From Phycisphaerae bacterium (GTDB lineage: Bacteria > Planctomycetota > Phycisphaerae > Phycisphaerales > UBA1924): a stretch of DNA of 40,989 nt. The translations under genes and the position numbers were made by a program. This document shows positions 32,565 to 40,989 of this stretch, piece by piece (position 1 is the first letter of the stretch; the number at the start of each line of letters is the position of its first letter). The notes beneath the pieces are model-generated. The model worked only from the letters and a program-made list of their open reading frames with translations. It had not been told where the DNA came from and did no database searches. The DNA is taken from NCBI GenBank assembly GCA_016794925.1, contig JAEUIW010000024.1, positions 1-40,989 on the forward strand. Reading direction: 5' to 3'.

Positions 32565-34004
32565 ATGTCCCGCGCACCGTCGCGAAACTGGCTCGGCCCG
32601 ATCGCCGGGCTCGCTCTTCTTCTGAGCCTCGCGCCCGCGGCACCCGCGCAATGCTGGGGCTCGTGGTACATGTTCACGCTCTCGACGCACCCCAGCGGAC
32701 GCGCGGGCGCGGCGATGGTGTACGACTACGCCAACACCCGCAGCATCCTGTTCGGCGGGTACGCCGGCGCCGCCGGACCCAGCGGCGAGACCTGGATCTG
32801 GAAGAACTACATTTGGACCCGGCTCAACCCGCTCAACAACCCCTTGCCGCGGCGGGAGCACGCCATGTGCTTCGACACCCAGCGCCGCCGGACCGTCCTC
32901 TTCGGCGGCTACTCCTCCTCCACCTTTCTCGGCGACACGTGGGAGTTCGATGGTTCCAACTGGGCCCTTATCAACAGCAACTCGGCGCCGGACCCGCGCC
33001 GGTACGCCGCTCTCGCCTTCGACCAGCAACGCGCCCGCAGCGTGCTCTTCGGGGGGTTCCGCGGCGCGCAGGGCGCCGACGAGTACTTCAACGACACCTG
33101 GGAACGCGGCGCCGACTCCTGGATCCTGCGCGCCCCCGCCGCCTCACCTCCCGCCCGCTACCTGCACGCGATGGTCTACGACACCGCCCGCAAACGCACC
33201 GTGCTCTTCGGCGGCGCCGACCGCGACGTCGTCTTCGGCGATACCTGGGAATACGACGGCGTCACCTGGAAGCGCATCGACATCCCGGGGCCCCCGCCCC
33301 GCGCGTACCACTCCATGGTCTACGACCGGTATCGCGGCGTCGCCGTGCTGCACGGGGGCGTGGACTATGCCGGCAACCGCTTCGAGGACACCTGGGAGTA
33401 CGACGGCGTCCGCTGGCGGCTCATGGCCACCACCGGCCCGGGCAAGCGATTCTTCTCCGCCGCGGCGTTCGACGAATCACGCACCCAGACCGTCCTCTTC
33501 GGCGGGTTCAGCGACGCGGGCTACGCTTCCGACACGTGGATCTGGACCGGGCCGCTCGGAACCGTGCCCGTGAGTTTCGAGGCCCAGCCCGTGGACCGGG
33601 TCGTCCGAGCCGGATTCACCGCCCGCTTCGAGGTCCTCGTCTCCGGGAGCGGGCCGGTGTCGTACCAGTGGTTCAAGGACGGTGCGCCGCTCTCCGACGA
33701 CGGCCGCATCGGAGGCACCCACGACGATGCGCTGGTGATCACCGACGTCTCCGGGTCCGACGTGGGCGCGTACCGGGTCCGCGCGACCAACGACTGCGGC
33801 GACTCGGTCAGCGCCGCCGCCCGGCTCCGCCTCGGGTGCCCCGCCGATTTCAACGCCGACGGGTACATCGACGACTTTGACTACTTTGACTACCTCAACG
33901 CGTATCACGCCCCGGGAACCAGCGCCGATCTCAACGGCGACGGCGAGGTGAACGAGGTCGATTTCGCGCTCTTCGCCGCGATGTTCTTCTCGGCGTGCGG
34001 CTGA
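32565..34004 (+). CDS. exported kelch-repeat protein with Ig domain and dockerin-like tail
   Basis: A 479-residue protein. The signal peptide (residues 1-29: IAGLALLLSLAPAAPAQ) follows AGGAGGA eight bases before ATG 32565. Six kelch units follow, each like 'RR.HAMVYD..R.RTVLFGG......DTWEYDG..W', which suggests a six-bladed propeller. An Ig-like domain comes next (SFEAQPVDRVVRAGFTARFE, SYQWFKDGAPLSDDG, VGAYRVRATNDCG). The end CPADFNADGYIDDFDYFDYL, SADLNGDGEVNEVDFALFAA and SACG is the dockerin-like tail with two calcium loops. It is a cell-surface protein, probably for binding or adhesion (inference). It follows the propeller gene in the same direction, 141 bases later, but has its own strong ribosome site. 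Confidence 0.9.
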   Translation: MSRAPSRNWLGPIAGLALLLSLAPAAPAQCWGSWYMFTLSTHPSGRAGAAMVYDYANTRSILFGGYAGAAGPSGETWIWKNYIWTRLNPLNNPLPRREHAMCFDTQRRRTVLFGGYSSSTFLGDTWEFDGSNWALINSNSAPDPRRYAALAFDQQRARSVLFGGFRGAQGADEYFNDTWERGADSWILRAPAASPPARYLHAMVYDTARKRTVLFGGADRDVVFGDTWEYDGVTWKRIDIPGPPPRAYHSMVYDRYRGVAVLHGGVDYAGNRFEDTWEYDGVRWRLMATTGPGKRFFSAAAFDESRTQTVLFGGFSDAGYASDTWIWTGPLGTVPVSFEAQPVDRVVRAGFTARFEVLVSGSGPVSYQWFKDGAPLSDDGRIGGTHDDALVITDVSGSDVGAYRVRATNDCGDSVSAAARLRLGCPADFNADGYIDDFDYFDYLNAYHAPGTSADLNGDGEVNEVDFALFAAMFFSACG

Positions 34005-34054
34005 CGCGCCCGCCCGGGTTGATCCGGCCGCCCGGCCCGGCCCACAATACGCCC

Positions 34055-34840
34055 ATGCGCGACGAGATCGACCCGATCCAGCCGCCCCCGGACCCCACGC
34101 CCCCGCGCCTCCCCGGCCGCGTCGTGCTCCGCCCCGAGCCCGAGGACGTCTACACCAGCCTCATGGCCGACATGTGCGCCCACGCCGTCGGCTGCGTCCG
34201 TGCCTTCGGCGACTTCCATCTCGCCCTCTCCGGCGGCTCCACCCCCCTGCCCCTGTACCGCCAGCTCATGACCGATCCCATGGCCCGCGGCTTCCCCTGG
34301 GCTCGCACCCACCTCTGGATCGTCGACGAGCGCCGCGTCCCCTTCGAGGACGAACGCTCGAACTTCGGCCAGATCCGCGACCTGCTCGTCGAGCACTCCG
34401 GCATCCCCGCCGAACAGGTCCACCCTATTCGCGCCACCGAGCCCGACGCCGACCTCGCCTACGAACGCGAACTCCGCGAGACCCTCGCCTGGCGCGAGAA
34501 GGGCCACGACCGCCTCGACTTTGTCCTCCTGGGGATGGGCGCCGACGCCCACACCGCCAGCCTCTTCCCGCGCTCCCCGGCCCTGGACGCCGGGCCCGAC
34601 CGCCTCGTCGTGTTCAACGCCGGCCCCCGCGTCACGCCGCCGGATCGTGTCACCATGACCTACCGCCTGCTCAACGCCTCGCGCTTCATCGCTGTCCTCG
34701 CCGTCGGCGCCTCCAAGCGCGACACGCTCGCGCGCGTCGCGGCACGCTCCGCGCCCGCCGCCGACCTCCCCATCCTCGGCATCGAGCCCCTCGGCGGCGA
34801 GCTCCGCTGGTACCTCGATTTCGCCGCCTGCGCGCCCTGA
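34055..34840 (+). CDS. pgl: 6-phosphogluconolactonase
   Basis: A 261-residue protein of the SugarP isomerase/DevB type. Motifs: FHLALSGGSTPLPLYR (phosphate loop), LWIVDERRVPFEDERSNFG (the DERxVP...SN signature) and LLGMGADAHTASLFP (the GxGxDGHTASLFP motif, with Ala in place of the usual Gly). It hydrolyses 6-phosphogluconolactone in the oxidative pentose phosphate pathway. ATG 34055 starts a Pro-rich N-terminal extension of about 20 residues; the usual fold begins near VVLRPEPEDVY. No zwf or gnd lies next to it. It heads a three-gene plus-strand run with an aminotransferase and an RluA-type enzyme. Confidence 0.9.
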   Translation: MRDEIDPIQPPPDPTPPRLPGRVVLRPEPEDVYTSLMADMCAHAVGCVRAFGDFHLALSGGSTPLPLYRQLMTDPMARGFPWARTHLWIVDERRVPFEDERSNFGQIRDLLVEHSGIPAEQVHPIRATEPDADLAYERELRETLAWREKGHDRLDFVLLGMGADAHTASLFPRSPALDAGPDRLVVFNAGPRVTPPDRVTMTYRLLNASRFIAVLAVGASKRDTLARVAARSAPAADLPILGIEPLGGELRWYLDFAACAP

Positions 34841-34924
34841 CTGCCCCGCCCGGTCACCCCCACGACCCCCCCCACACCTCCCCTACGCCGGTCGTACCAT
34901 GTCTCGGCTACCGGAGAACCCACC

Positions 34925-36232
34925 GTGACCACAACCCCCGCCGCGCCCGGCCACACGCCCGTCTCCGTCGCCTCGCCCGCGCGCCCGGCCATCCTCGGCG
35001 GCGCCCCCGCCGTCACCCTCGATCAGACCGCGGCCAATCGCTGGCCCATCTGCACCCCCGAGGACGAGGCCGCTGTCCTCCGCGTCCTGCGCGCGGGCGA
35101 ATGGGGCGTCTCCAAGGAGACCGCCGCGCTCGAAGACGACTACCGCAAGTGGCTGGGCGTCCGCTTCGCCGTGGCCCACAACAACGCCACTGGCGCCATC
35201 CTCGCCGGCCTTCACGCCCTGGGAGTCTCCCACGGGGACGAGGTGATCGTCCCCAGCGCCACCTGGTGGTCGTCGGTCCTGCCCGTCGTTCACCTCGGCG
35301 CCGTCCCCGTCTTTGCCGAACTCGAGGACCACTCCCTGGGCCTCGATCCGGAGGACGTCGAACGCCGCATCACCCCCCGCACGAAGGCCATCGTTGTCGT
35401 CCACCTCTTCGGACTTCCCAGTCGCATGGACGAGCTGCTCGCCCTCGCCCGCAGGCACAACCTCGCCGTGCTGGAGGACGCCTCCCACGCGCACGGCGCG
35501 ATGTACAAGGGCCGGCCCGTCGGCACGCTCGCCCTCGACCTCGGCCCCAAGGGCGCCTCGGTCTTCTCGATGCAGGGCAACAAGCTCTGCCCCACCGCCG
35601 AGGGCGGAATCCTCCTCACCAACGACCCCGCCATCTGGGAGAACACCCTCCGCTGGGGTCACTACGAACGGCTCCTCGACCTCGATTCCCCCAACAAGTA
35701 CTTCGCCGCCACCGGCTTCGGCTTCAAGTTCCGCATGTCCCCCCTCTCCGCCGCCCTCGCCCGAACCCAGCTCGCCCGCCTCACCCCGCGCAACACCGCG
35801 CGCAACGACAACTGCGTCTACCTCTCGCGCCGCCTCGAGACCCTCGGCTGCTTCAACACCTTCCTCTCCCCGCCCGGCATCGAGCGCGTCTACTTCGAGT
35901 ACCTCATCCGCTACGACGAGTCCAAGACCGGTCTGCCCATCAAGGACCTCTCCAAGGCCCTCCAGGCCGAGGGCGCCATGGTCGGTGCCCCTCGCTACCC
36001 GCTCCTCCACCAGCAGCCCTTCTTCACCAAGGGTGTCTGGGCCAAGGTCGGCCGCGTCCCGCCGCCCCATCCGGTCTACGACCCCGCCGCGCTCCCCCTC
36101 ACCACGCGCGGCAACGGCTCTCTCCTCAAGCTCCCCTCATTCCCAAATGCCGAGCGCGCCCTGCTCGATCAGTACTTCGATGCCTTCCGCAAGGTCCTCG
36201 CCCACAAGGACGCCCTCCCCCGATCCGCCTGA
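34925..36232 (+). CDS. DegT/DnrJ/EryC1/StrS-family PLP aminotransferase
   Basis: A 435-residue enzyme. The N-terminal landmarks are AILGGAPAVT and WGVSKETAALEDDYRKWLGV; the cofactor region has VAHNNATGAILAGLHALGV, VVVHLFGLPSRMDELLALA and LEDASHAHGAMYKGRPVG. The Schiff-base lysine is K220 in FSMQGNKLCPTAEGG. These enzymes add an amino group to keto-sugars or cyclitols. In this subgroup (SMQGNKL plus a long C-terminus with FKFRMSPLSAALARTQL) the substrate may be an activated sugar for glycan or LPS, but nothing nearby proves it. The start is GTG 34925, 84 bases after pgl. Confidence 0.88.
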   Translation: MTTTPAAPGHTPVSVASPARPAILGGAPAVTLDQTAANRWPICTPEDEAAVLRVLRAGEWGVSKETAALEDDYRKWLGVRFAVAHNNATGAILAGLHALGVSHGDEVIVPSATWWSSVLPVVHLGAVPVFAELEDHSLGLDPEDVERRITPRTKAIVVVHLFGLPSRMDELLALARRHNLAVLEDASHAHGAMYKGRPVGTLALDLGPKGASVFSMQGNKLCPTAEGGILLTNDPAIWENTLRWGHYERLLDLDSPNKYFAATGFGFKFRMSPLSAALARTQLARLTPRNTARNDNCVYLSRRLETLGCFNTFLSPPGIERVYFEYLIRYDESKTGLPIKDLSKALQAEGAMVGAPRYPLLHQQPFFTKGVWAKVGRVPPPHPVYDPAALPLTTRGNGSLLKLPSFPNAERALLDQYFDAFRKVLAHKDALPRSA

Positions 36233-36283
36233 CCGCGCCGCCCCAGCACGACACCGCGCTCCGCCTGTCCTCCCTGCTCTCCC

Positions 36284-37030
36284 TTGGCCACACTCTCCAT
36301 CCCACCCAACGAGCGCGTCACCTTCCGGCTGGTCCACGAGGACGAGGACCTCCTCGTCATCGACAAGCCCGCCGGGCTCGTCACCCAGCCCGGCAAGGGC
36401 CACGAGAACGACACGCTCCTCAACGGTCTTTTCGCGCGCTTCGGTCCCCTCCTCCAGAACCTCGGCGACGCCCGCGACTTCGGGCTCCTGCACCGCCTCG
36501 ATAAGGAAGCCTCGGGCCTGCTCATCGTCGCGCTCCGTCCCCGCGCGTACGACGCCCTCCGCAAGTCCTTCGAGCGCGCCGCGGACGCCCCCGAGATCCG
36601 CAAGTTCTACTACGCCGTCTGCTCCCGAGCCCCCCGCGCCCCCGAGGGCATCCTCGACTTCCCCCTCGCCGAAACCACCGGCGGCGCCAACACCATGAAG
36701 ATCGCCCACATCTCGCCCGCCGGCAAGGAGGCGATCACCGCGTACCGCGTTGTCTCAACCTCCTCCACCGGCGCGCTCCTCGAAGCCAGGCCCGTCACCG
36801 GACGCCTCCATCAGATCCGCGTCCACCTCGCTCGCGCCGGCGCGCCCATCCTCGGCGACGCCCTCTACGCCCCGCGCGGCGTCGCCGCCGCCTGGCCCCG
36901 CGTCGCCCTCCACTCCCACCGCGTGGTCTTCACGCATCCCGTCTCCGGCGCCCGGATCGATGGGCGCGCCCCGCTCCCCAAGGACCTCCGCGCCCTGCTC
37001 ACCCGGCTCCGCATCAAGAAGCCCGTCTGA
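36284..37030 (+). CDS. RluA-family pseudouridine synthase
   Basis: A 248-residue enzyme without an S4 domain. The core is LLVIDKPAGLVTQPGKGHEN, then LLHRLDKEASGLLIVAL with catalytic D73, YYAVCSRAPRAPEG, and EARPVTGRLHQIRVHLARAG with AHPVxGD-type PILGDALY. It isomerises uridine to pseudouridine in rRNA or tRNA; the target site is not predictable. The start is TTG 36284, the only one that precedes the family N-terminus by a few residues. It follows the aminotransferase by 51 bases in the same direction and lies three bases from the stop of the convergent hemW. Confidence 0.9.
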   Translation: MATLSIPPNERVTFRLVHEDEDLLVIDKPAGLVTQPGKGHENDTLLNGLFARFGPLLQNLGDARDFGLLHRLDKEASGLLIVALRPRAYDALRKSFERAADAPEIRKFYYAVCSRAPRAPEGILDFPLAETTGGANTMKIAHISPAGKEAITAYRVVSTSSTGALLEARPVTGRLHQIRVHLARAGAPILGDALYAPRGVAAAWPRVALHSHRVVFTHPVSGARIDGRAPLPKDLRALLTRLRIKKPV

Positions 37031-37033
37031 TCC

Positions 37034-38329
37034 TCAACGGACCTCGCCCGCCAGCCGTCGCGCCACGAAGTCCGCCACCAGGAACCCCCGGTCCGTCAGC
37101 GCCCACCGCTCCCCTCCCGCGGTCATCAGCCCGTCGCGCTCGAGTTCCGCCGCCGCCCGACACATCCGCTCGCCCGCGCCCCCGCGCACCATCTCCGCGT
37201 CCCGCGCCGTCCGCGCCCCGCTGATCCCTTCCGCCAGACGGATCCCCATCATGATCCGCTCCCGCAGCGCCCGCGCCGCGTCCGGGCCCTCGTGATCCAC
37301 GATCGGGCTGTACCCGCTCGCCCGTCCCCCCTCGAGGTAGTCCCCCAGCCGCGCCACGTTCTTCCACAGGTGCCCGTGCGCGAAGGGCGAACCCGACGTG
37401 AACACCTGCCCCGACGCGCTCGGCCCCGCCGCCAGCCACTGCTCCTGCCTCCAGTACGCCAGGTTGTGCAGGCTCTCGCGCCCGCCCCGTGCGAAATTGC
37501 TCACCTCGTACCGCTCCAGCCCCGCGCCGCGGCAACGCGCCACGCACAACTCGTACAGGTCCGCCTCCAGGTCCTCGTCCGCCCGCGCAAACTCCCCCGA
37601 CCGCATCCGGGCCGTCATCGCCGTGTTCGGCTCGTACGTCAGCGCGTAGCACGACAGATGCGTCGTCCCCAGCGCCAGCGCCGCGTCCAGGTCCCGCGAC
37701 CACTCCTCGACCGTCTGACCCGGGATCCCGAAGATCAGGTCGATCGACGTGCGCTCGAAACCCGCGCCCGCCGCCAGACCCAGCGCCCGCCCCACCGCCT
37801 CCGGATCATGCCGCCGCTCCAGCGTCCGCAGGTGCCGCCGGTCGAACGACTGCGCCCCCATCGAGATCCGGTCCACCCCGCCCCCGCGCAGCACCCCCAG
37901 CAGCTCCCCCGTCACCGATTCCGGGTTGCACTCCACCGTGAACTCACCCGCGCCCCGCCGGATCTCGCTGAGGTCGAAACGCTCCGCCAGCGCCGCGAGC
38001 ACGCGCGACCACAACTCCGGACGCAGCAGCGAGGGCGTGCCCCCTCCCACGAACACCGTCCGCAGCGGCCCCGTCGCGTGCCGCGACAACGCCCCCAGCT
38101 CCCGCACCAGCCGCTCCACGAACGCGCCCTGCTGGTCGCGCGTGTCCACGAAGCTGTAAAAATCGCAGTAGTGGCACTTGTGGACGCAGAACGGCACGTG
38201 GATGTACAGCGATCGCACCGCGCCCACCCCCCCTCCCCCCCCCGATCCCGCCCCCACGCCCCGCAGCACCTCGCCGGCATCCGCACCCGGGCGTTGCCCC
38301 AGAACCGAAATGGAGGTATCGTGGGCCAT
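37034..38329 (-). CDS. hemW: radical SAM heme chaperone HemW
   Basis: A 431-residue radical SAM protein. C48, C52 and C55 (FCVHKCHYCDFYSF) hold the [4Fe-4S] cluster. The CxxxCxxC-x-F tail, GGGTPSLL, ECNPESVTGELL, DRISMGAQSFDRRHLRTLER, DLIFGIPGQTVEEW and the C-terminal winged region (LERDGLMTAGGERWALTDRG) all match HemW, which delivers heme to membrane enzymes and is not coproporphyrinogen oxidase despite many labels. One oddity is a 38-residue Gly-rich N-terminal extension encoded by a G-run (near 38225-38245) before the family start VRSLYIHVPFC. An internal start might be used instead. Confidence 0.88.
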   Translation of the reverse strand: MAHDTSISVLGQRPGADAGEVLRGVGAGSGGGGGVGAVRSLYIHVPFCVHKCHYCDFYSFVDTRDQQGAFVERLVRELGALSRHATGPLRTVFVGGGTPSLLRPELWSRVLAALAERFDLSEIRRGAGEFTVECNPESVTGELLGVLRGGGVDRISMGAQSFDRRHLRTLERRHDPEAVGRALGLAAGAGFERTSIDLIFGIPGQTVEEWSRDLDAALALGTTHLSCYALTYEPNTAMTARMRSGEFARADEDLEADLYELCVARCRGAGLERYEVSNFARGGRESLHNLAYWRQEQWLAAGPSASGQVFTSGSPFAHGHLWKNVARLGDYLEGGRASGYSPIVDHEGPDAARALRERIMMGIRLAEGISGARTARDAEMVRGGAGERMCRAAAELERDGLMTAGGERWALTDRGFLVADFVARRLAGEVR

Positions 38330-38423
38330 TCTTCGGCGGTCCCGATCACCCCATTCCCCCGCCCGGTCCCCCAGCCCTCACGCGCACAGGTCGTCGGGGC
38401 ACGACACGAAAGGGTAGCCCACC

Positions 38424-38975
38424 GTGGAAGTTTCTCTGGTGATGGTCAAGGCCGACGGCTCCTCCAAGGAAGTCAAGCTCGATCGCCCCAGGCTCATCGT
38501 CGGAAGGGACGAATCCGCCTCCCTCCGCATCCCCCTCGCCGCCGTCTCACGCAAGCACTGCGAGATCGCCACCGCCGACGACGAGCTCATCGTCCGCGAC
38601 CTCGGCAGCAGCAACGGCACGCTCGTCAACGGCGAGCGCATCAAGGAGCGTGAACTCGCCCCCGGCGATCTCCTCACCATCGGCTCCGTCGTCTTTGTCG
38701 TCCGCATCGACGGCTTCCCCAAGAAAATCGACGCCGCCGATTCCTACGCCGCCGGCATCGTCTCCTCGTCCGCCGACGCCGCGCCCCACGCCGCGCCCGC
38801 CACCGGAACCTCCAAGACCGTCGATCTCAAGCCCCCGCCCGGCAAGTCGCCCGCCCCCGCCGCCGCGCCCGGCAAGAAAGCTGGCGAGGAGGACCTCGAC
38901 GACCTCCTCAAGGATTTCGATTTCGGCGATGACGACGACGACGAGCGCCCCGCGTCCTTCAACAAGAAAAAGTGA
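38424..38975 (+). CDS. FHA-domain protein with acidic C-terminus
   Basis: A 183-residue protein. Residues 20-95 are a forkhead-associated domain with the phosphothreonine-binding landmarks GRDESASLRI, SRKHCEI and DLGSSNGTLVNGERI. FHA modules read Ser/Thr kinase signals by docking phosphothreonine peptides. A Pro/Ala linker leads to a very acidic tail (EEDLDDLLKDFDFGDDDDDE) ending in basic NKKK. GTG 38424 is the start; no better ATG lies before the domain. It stands alone, 94 bases from the divergent hemW; no kinase gene is in the window. Confidence 0.9.
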   Translation: MEVSLVMVKADGSSKEVKLDRPRLIVGRDESASLRIPLAAVSRKHCEIATADDELIVRDLGSSNGTLVNGERIKERELAPGDLLTIGSVVFVVRIDGFPKKIDAADSYAAGIVSSSADAAPHAAPATGTSKTVDLKPPPGKSPAPAAAPGKKAGEEDLDDLLKDFDFGDDDDDERPASFNKKK

Positions 38976-39017
38976 CCGCGCCGCCGCCCCACCACCCCCC
39001 GCCGTGCCCGGCCCCGC

Positions 39018-40412
39018 CTACCTGACGATCAGCACCCCGTGCGGACCCTTCCCCACGCCCACGCGCACCGAGTACGTCTCGCCCGTCGCCGCGTCCGTTT
39101 CCATCACCTCGTCCAGACGCGCGTCCCGCCCTTTCGTCAGGTGCCAGAACCCCAGCTCCCCGTCCACGTCCGAAGGGTCGTACGACGAGAACAGCGACAC
39201 CACCACGAACCGCCCCCGAGGGTCGAACGCCACGCCCTGCGGCAGCGCGTCCAGCGGAAACTCCCCCGCCAGGTACAGATCGCTCTCCCGCTCGTTCAGG
39301 TACAGCAACGACAGCGAACCCCCGCGCGTGAATCGCTCATCCGACTCCGGCAGGAACGCCCGCCGCACGTTCGCCGTCACGATGTACCGGCCGTCCGGGC
39401 TCACCGCGAAGCCCTCGGGCGAGATCCCCGTCTTCGCCGATGCCGTCACCGCGTGCTCCGCCCTCGGGGCCGGCGCCCCGTCCTCGCCCGGGAGCGTCGA
39501 GGGCACGTCCGACAGCCGCACCAGGACCATGTCGCCCTCCGGCGCGCCCACCAGGAACCCCGGCACGTCCTCGCCCCAGTTCAGGCACGACACCAGCAGG
39601 TGCTTCCCGTCCGGCGTGAACCGCGCCGCGCCCGGGTACTTCCCCACCCGCACCGGGTCGCCCCACCGCGCCAGCGAGATCGCCGATCCGTCCGGCTCGC
39701 GGATGAACTGGTACAGCGCCACCTGCCCCAGCGCCGGCATCGTCACCGCCAGATACGCGCCCGAAGGGTGCCACACCACAACCCCGGGCGCCGTCCCCTC
39801 ATCATCCGTCCCCATCAACGGGAACAGCATCGGCTCGCCGAATCCCTGCCCCTTCAGCGGCACGATCGCCACCTGCCGCCGCGCCCCCTTCGTCGACACC
39901 GCCAGGAAATCACCCGACGGGTGCACGTCCACGCTCGTCGGTTCGTCCGACAACTTCAGGATCGCCGAAATCTCCGGACGCAGCGGCTCGCTCAGGTCAA
40001 TCGCCGTCAGCACCGATCCCGCCGGAAGGTCGTTCGTCGTCGCCGCGCGCGCATCCGCCGGCCCGCGCGTCTCCACCGCGAACGCCAGCCGACCGTCCGC
40101 CGAAACCGCCAGGCAGTGCGGCAGCCCGAACGCCGAATTCGACACCCCCACCTGCGCGTGCGGCGTCACCGGCTCCACGATCGGCAGCATCACCACCGTC
40201 AGACTGTCCGCCGCGTTCGCGTCCCGCGCCCCGAGCCGGCCGTCCGCGAACGCCGTCGCCGGCATGTCCGCGTCGCACAACGCCGCGATGTACGTCCCCG
40301 AAAGATCCGAGATCCGCGGCATGGCCGACTCGCAGCCCCCGCCCGCCAGACCCGCGGCCAAACCCGCACCCGCGGCCAACATCCACGCACGCTCGGACCG
40401 ACGTCGCTCCAT
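39018..40412 (-). CDS. exported beta-propeller protein, probable lipoprotein
   Basis: A 464-residue protein. The N-terminus has a basic start, the hydrophobic stretch WMLAAGAGLAAGLAGGGC and C27, which may be lipidated, although GGGC is a weak lipobox (no Leu at -3). The mature part holds repeated blades of the YncE/lactonase-propeller type: HCLAVSADGRLAFAVETRG, SVDVHPSGDFLAVSTKG, VVWHPSGAYLAVTMPALG, ARFTPDGKHLLVSCLNWG, FAVSPDGRYIVTANVRRA and VAFDPRGRFVVVSLFSSY. Propellers of this kind bind ligands or act as lactonases. No active site is assignable. It is convergent with the FHA gene, about 40 bases apart. Confidence 0.82.
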   Translation of the reverse strand: MERRRSERAWMLAAGAGLAAGLAGGGCESAMPRISDLSGTYIAALCDADMPATAFADGRLGARDANAADSLTVVMLPIVEPVTPHAQVGVSNSAFGLPHCLAVSADGRLAFAVETRGPADARAATTNDLPAGSVLTAIDLSEPLRPEISAILKLSDEPTSVDVHPSGDFLAVSTKGARRQVAIVPLKGQGFGEPMLFPLMGTDDEGTAPGVVVWHPSGAYLAVTMPALGQVALYQFIREPDGSAISLARWGDPVRVGKYPGAARFTPDGKHLLVSCLNWGEDVPGFLVGAPEGDMVLVRLSDVPSTLPGEDGAPAPRAEHAVTASAKTGISPEGFAVSPDGRYIVTANVRRAFLPESDERFTRGGSLSLLYLNERESDLYLAGEFPLDALPQGVAFDPRGRFVVVSLFSSYDPSDVDGELGFWHLTKGRDARLDEVMETDAATGETYSVRVGVGKGPHGVLIVR

Positions 40413-40989
40413 GCCCGCGCTCCCTGCCCCACCCGATCCTGCCCCGCCGAGTACACGCCCCCTTCGGCCCTTTCCGCACCGCTCACATCCCCGCCACCCG
40501 GACCGGATTCTCGAACGGCCGGACGGAGGGATGAGGGCCGCTAGCGTAGCAGAGATCCCCCGGCCGCACCCATCCGCGGCGCGCCGGTTCCCGGTCGTGT
40601 GCGCCCGGTGACATGCTCCGCGACGCGCGTGCCCACGTCCATAGCCCGTGTGCCTCGTTTGTTTTTCGAATCGAGCCTCGCCACGAACCGCGGAGCCGAA
40701 TCGCGCTGCAAGCGTGCCGAATCAGGACCAGCACTGAATCGGCCGTACCCGCGGCCCCTGCAACCACAGTCATACGGCGGCCTAGCTCAGTCTCACACGG
40801 TTCAGGTCTTCAGCAGCTTGGTTTTCACTCACCATACCCATCGCTGTATTCATCCAAACTTGCCCGAACAGTGCTTTAAGTTTATAGATATCAAATACTT
40901 ACAGACGTTTTGCAAAATCCGTACAAAATCCTATTGATAACCCGTCTAAATACCGTATATTTGCTCGACCGTGGTCGCTCCCAGCACCA
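40413..40989. other. gene-free right end, with a shift to AT-rich sequence
   Basis: No convincing gene in 577 bases. From 40413 to about 40780 the composition is like the rest. From about 40800 to the end it is much richer in AT (for example TTTAAGTTTATAGATATCAA near 40874-40893, and AAAATCC repeated at 40914-40920 and 40925-40931). It may be the control region of a gene beyond the window or the edge of acquired DNA. Confidence 0.4.

Noticed and set aside
34174..36504. 776-residue open frame on the plus strand
   Set aside because: Its translation is Arg/Pro/His-rich and it overlaps pgl, the DegT aminotransferase and the RluA-type gene, all of which have clear family motifs; it is a shadow frame of GC-rich DNA.
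38650..40611. 653-residue Ser/Pro/Arg-rich open frame on the plus strand
   Set aside because: It lies antisense to the propeller gene and overlaps the FHA gene in another frame; no domain, signal or codon pattern supports it.
40783..40791. TAGCTCAGT resembles the D-arm of a tRNA
   Set aside because: No T-arm (GGTTCGAATCC-like) or matching acceptor stem follows at the right distance.
1..40989. CRISPR arrays, insertion sequences, rRNA and tRNA genes
   Set aside because: Looked for on both strands; no regularly spaced repeats, transposase motifs, terminal inverted repeats or RNA gene signatures were seen.

Overview
The window looks like chromosomal DNA of a very GC-rich member of the Planctomycetota, most likely class Phycisphaerae. 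This is inferred from gene content, not from a marker-gene comparison. Three secreted proteins end in PEP-CTERM-like tails (PxP, hydrophobic helix, RRRR). Two more end in the cysteine-flanked, dockerin-like tail 'CPADFN.DG.IDD...' typical of Phycisphaerae exoproteins. There are lipid A/heptose genes (lpxK, hldE), many GTG/TTG starts, and an mraZ gene not followed by rsmH.

Layout. 1-1884: a gene end, a small exported zinc-ribbon protein, a GNAT acetyltransferase, and a nitrilase-family amidase on the minus strand. 2035-5385: a plus-strand run maf-lpxK-hldE. 5405-8821: a zinc-type alcohol dehydrogenase homologue (minus) and an exported S41-like peptidase (plus). 8885-12953: four zinc-ribbon/SPFH membrane proteins. 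Two are overlapping plus-strand genes that converge, stop codon on stop codon, with a minus-strand YdjG/YdjI-like pair. 13137-16407: an exported amidohydrolase, one or two very small genes behind a hairpin, and a FIST sensor protein. 16469-20281: a two-gene minus-strand unit, a membrane KAP-type P-loop ATPase followed by a 676-residue protein I do not recognise. 20534-23588: a glycosyltransferase, mraZ with its own operator-like repeats, a roughly 370-nt strongly structured non-coding stretch ending in a terminator, and pgeF. 23866-26965: PEP-CTERM proteins around ispG. 27442-29136: an A-type Fe-S carrier, a tandem-ACT protein and an unrecognised protein. 29403-34004: three exported proteins (DUF4394-like, a seven-repeat propeller, a kelch/Ig protein). 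34055-38975: pgl, a DegT-family aminotransferase, an RluA-type pseudouridine synthase, hemW and an FHA protein. 39018-40412: a propeller lipoprotein candidate. 40413-40989: no gene; the last 190 bases are much richer in AT.

How the genes fit together. Most are housekeeping or envelope genes: LPS precursors (lpxK, hldE, perhaps the glycosyltransferase and the DegT enzyme), cofactor and Fe-S metabolism (ispG, the A-type carrier, hemW), nucleotide and cell-wall hygiene (maf, pgeF), and a large share of exported surface proteins. The parts that known families explain least are the KAP ATPase plus unknown partner (16469-20281), which has a near-consensus and apparently leaderless promoter, and the structured RNA candidate between mraZ and pgeF.
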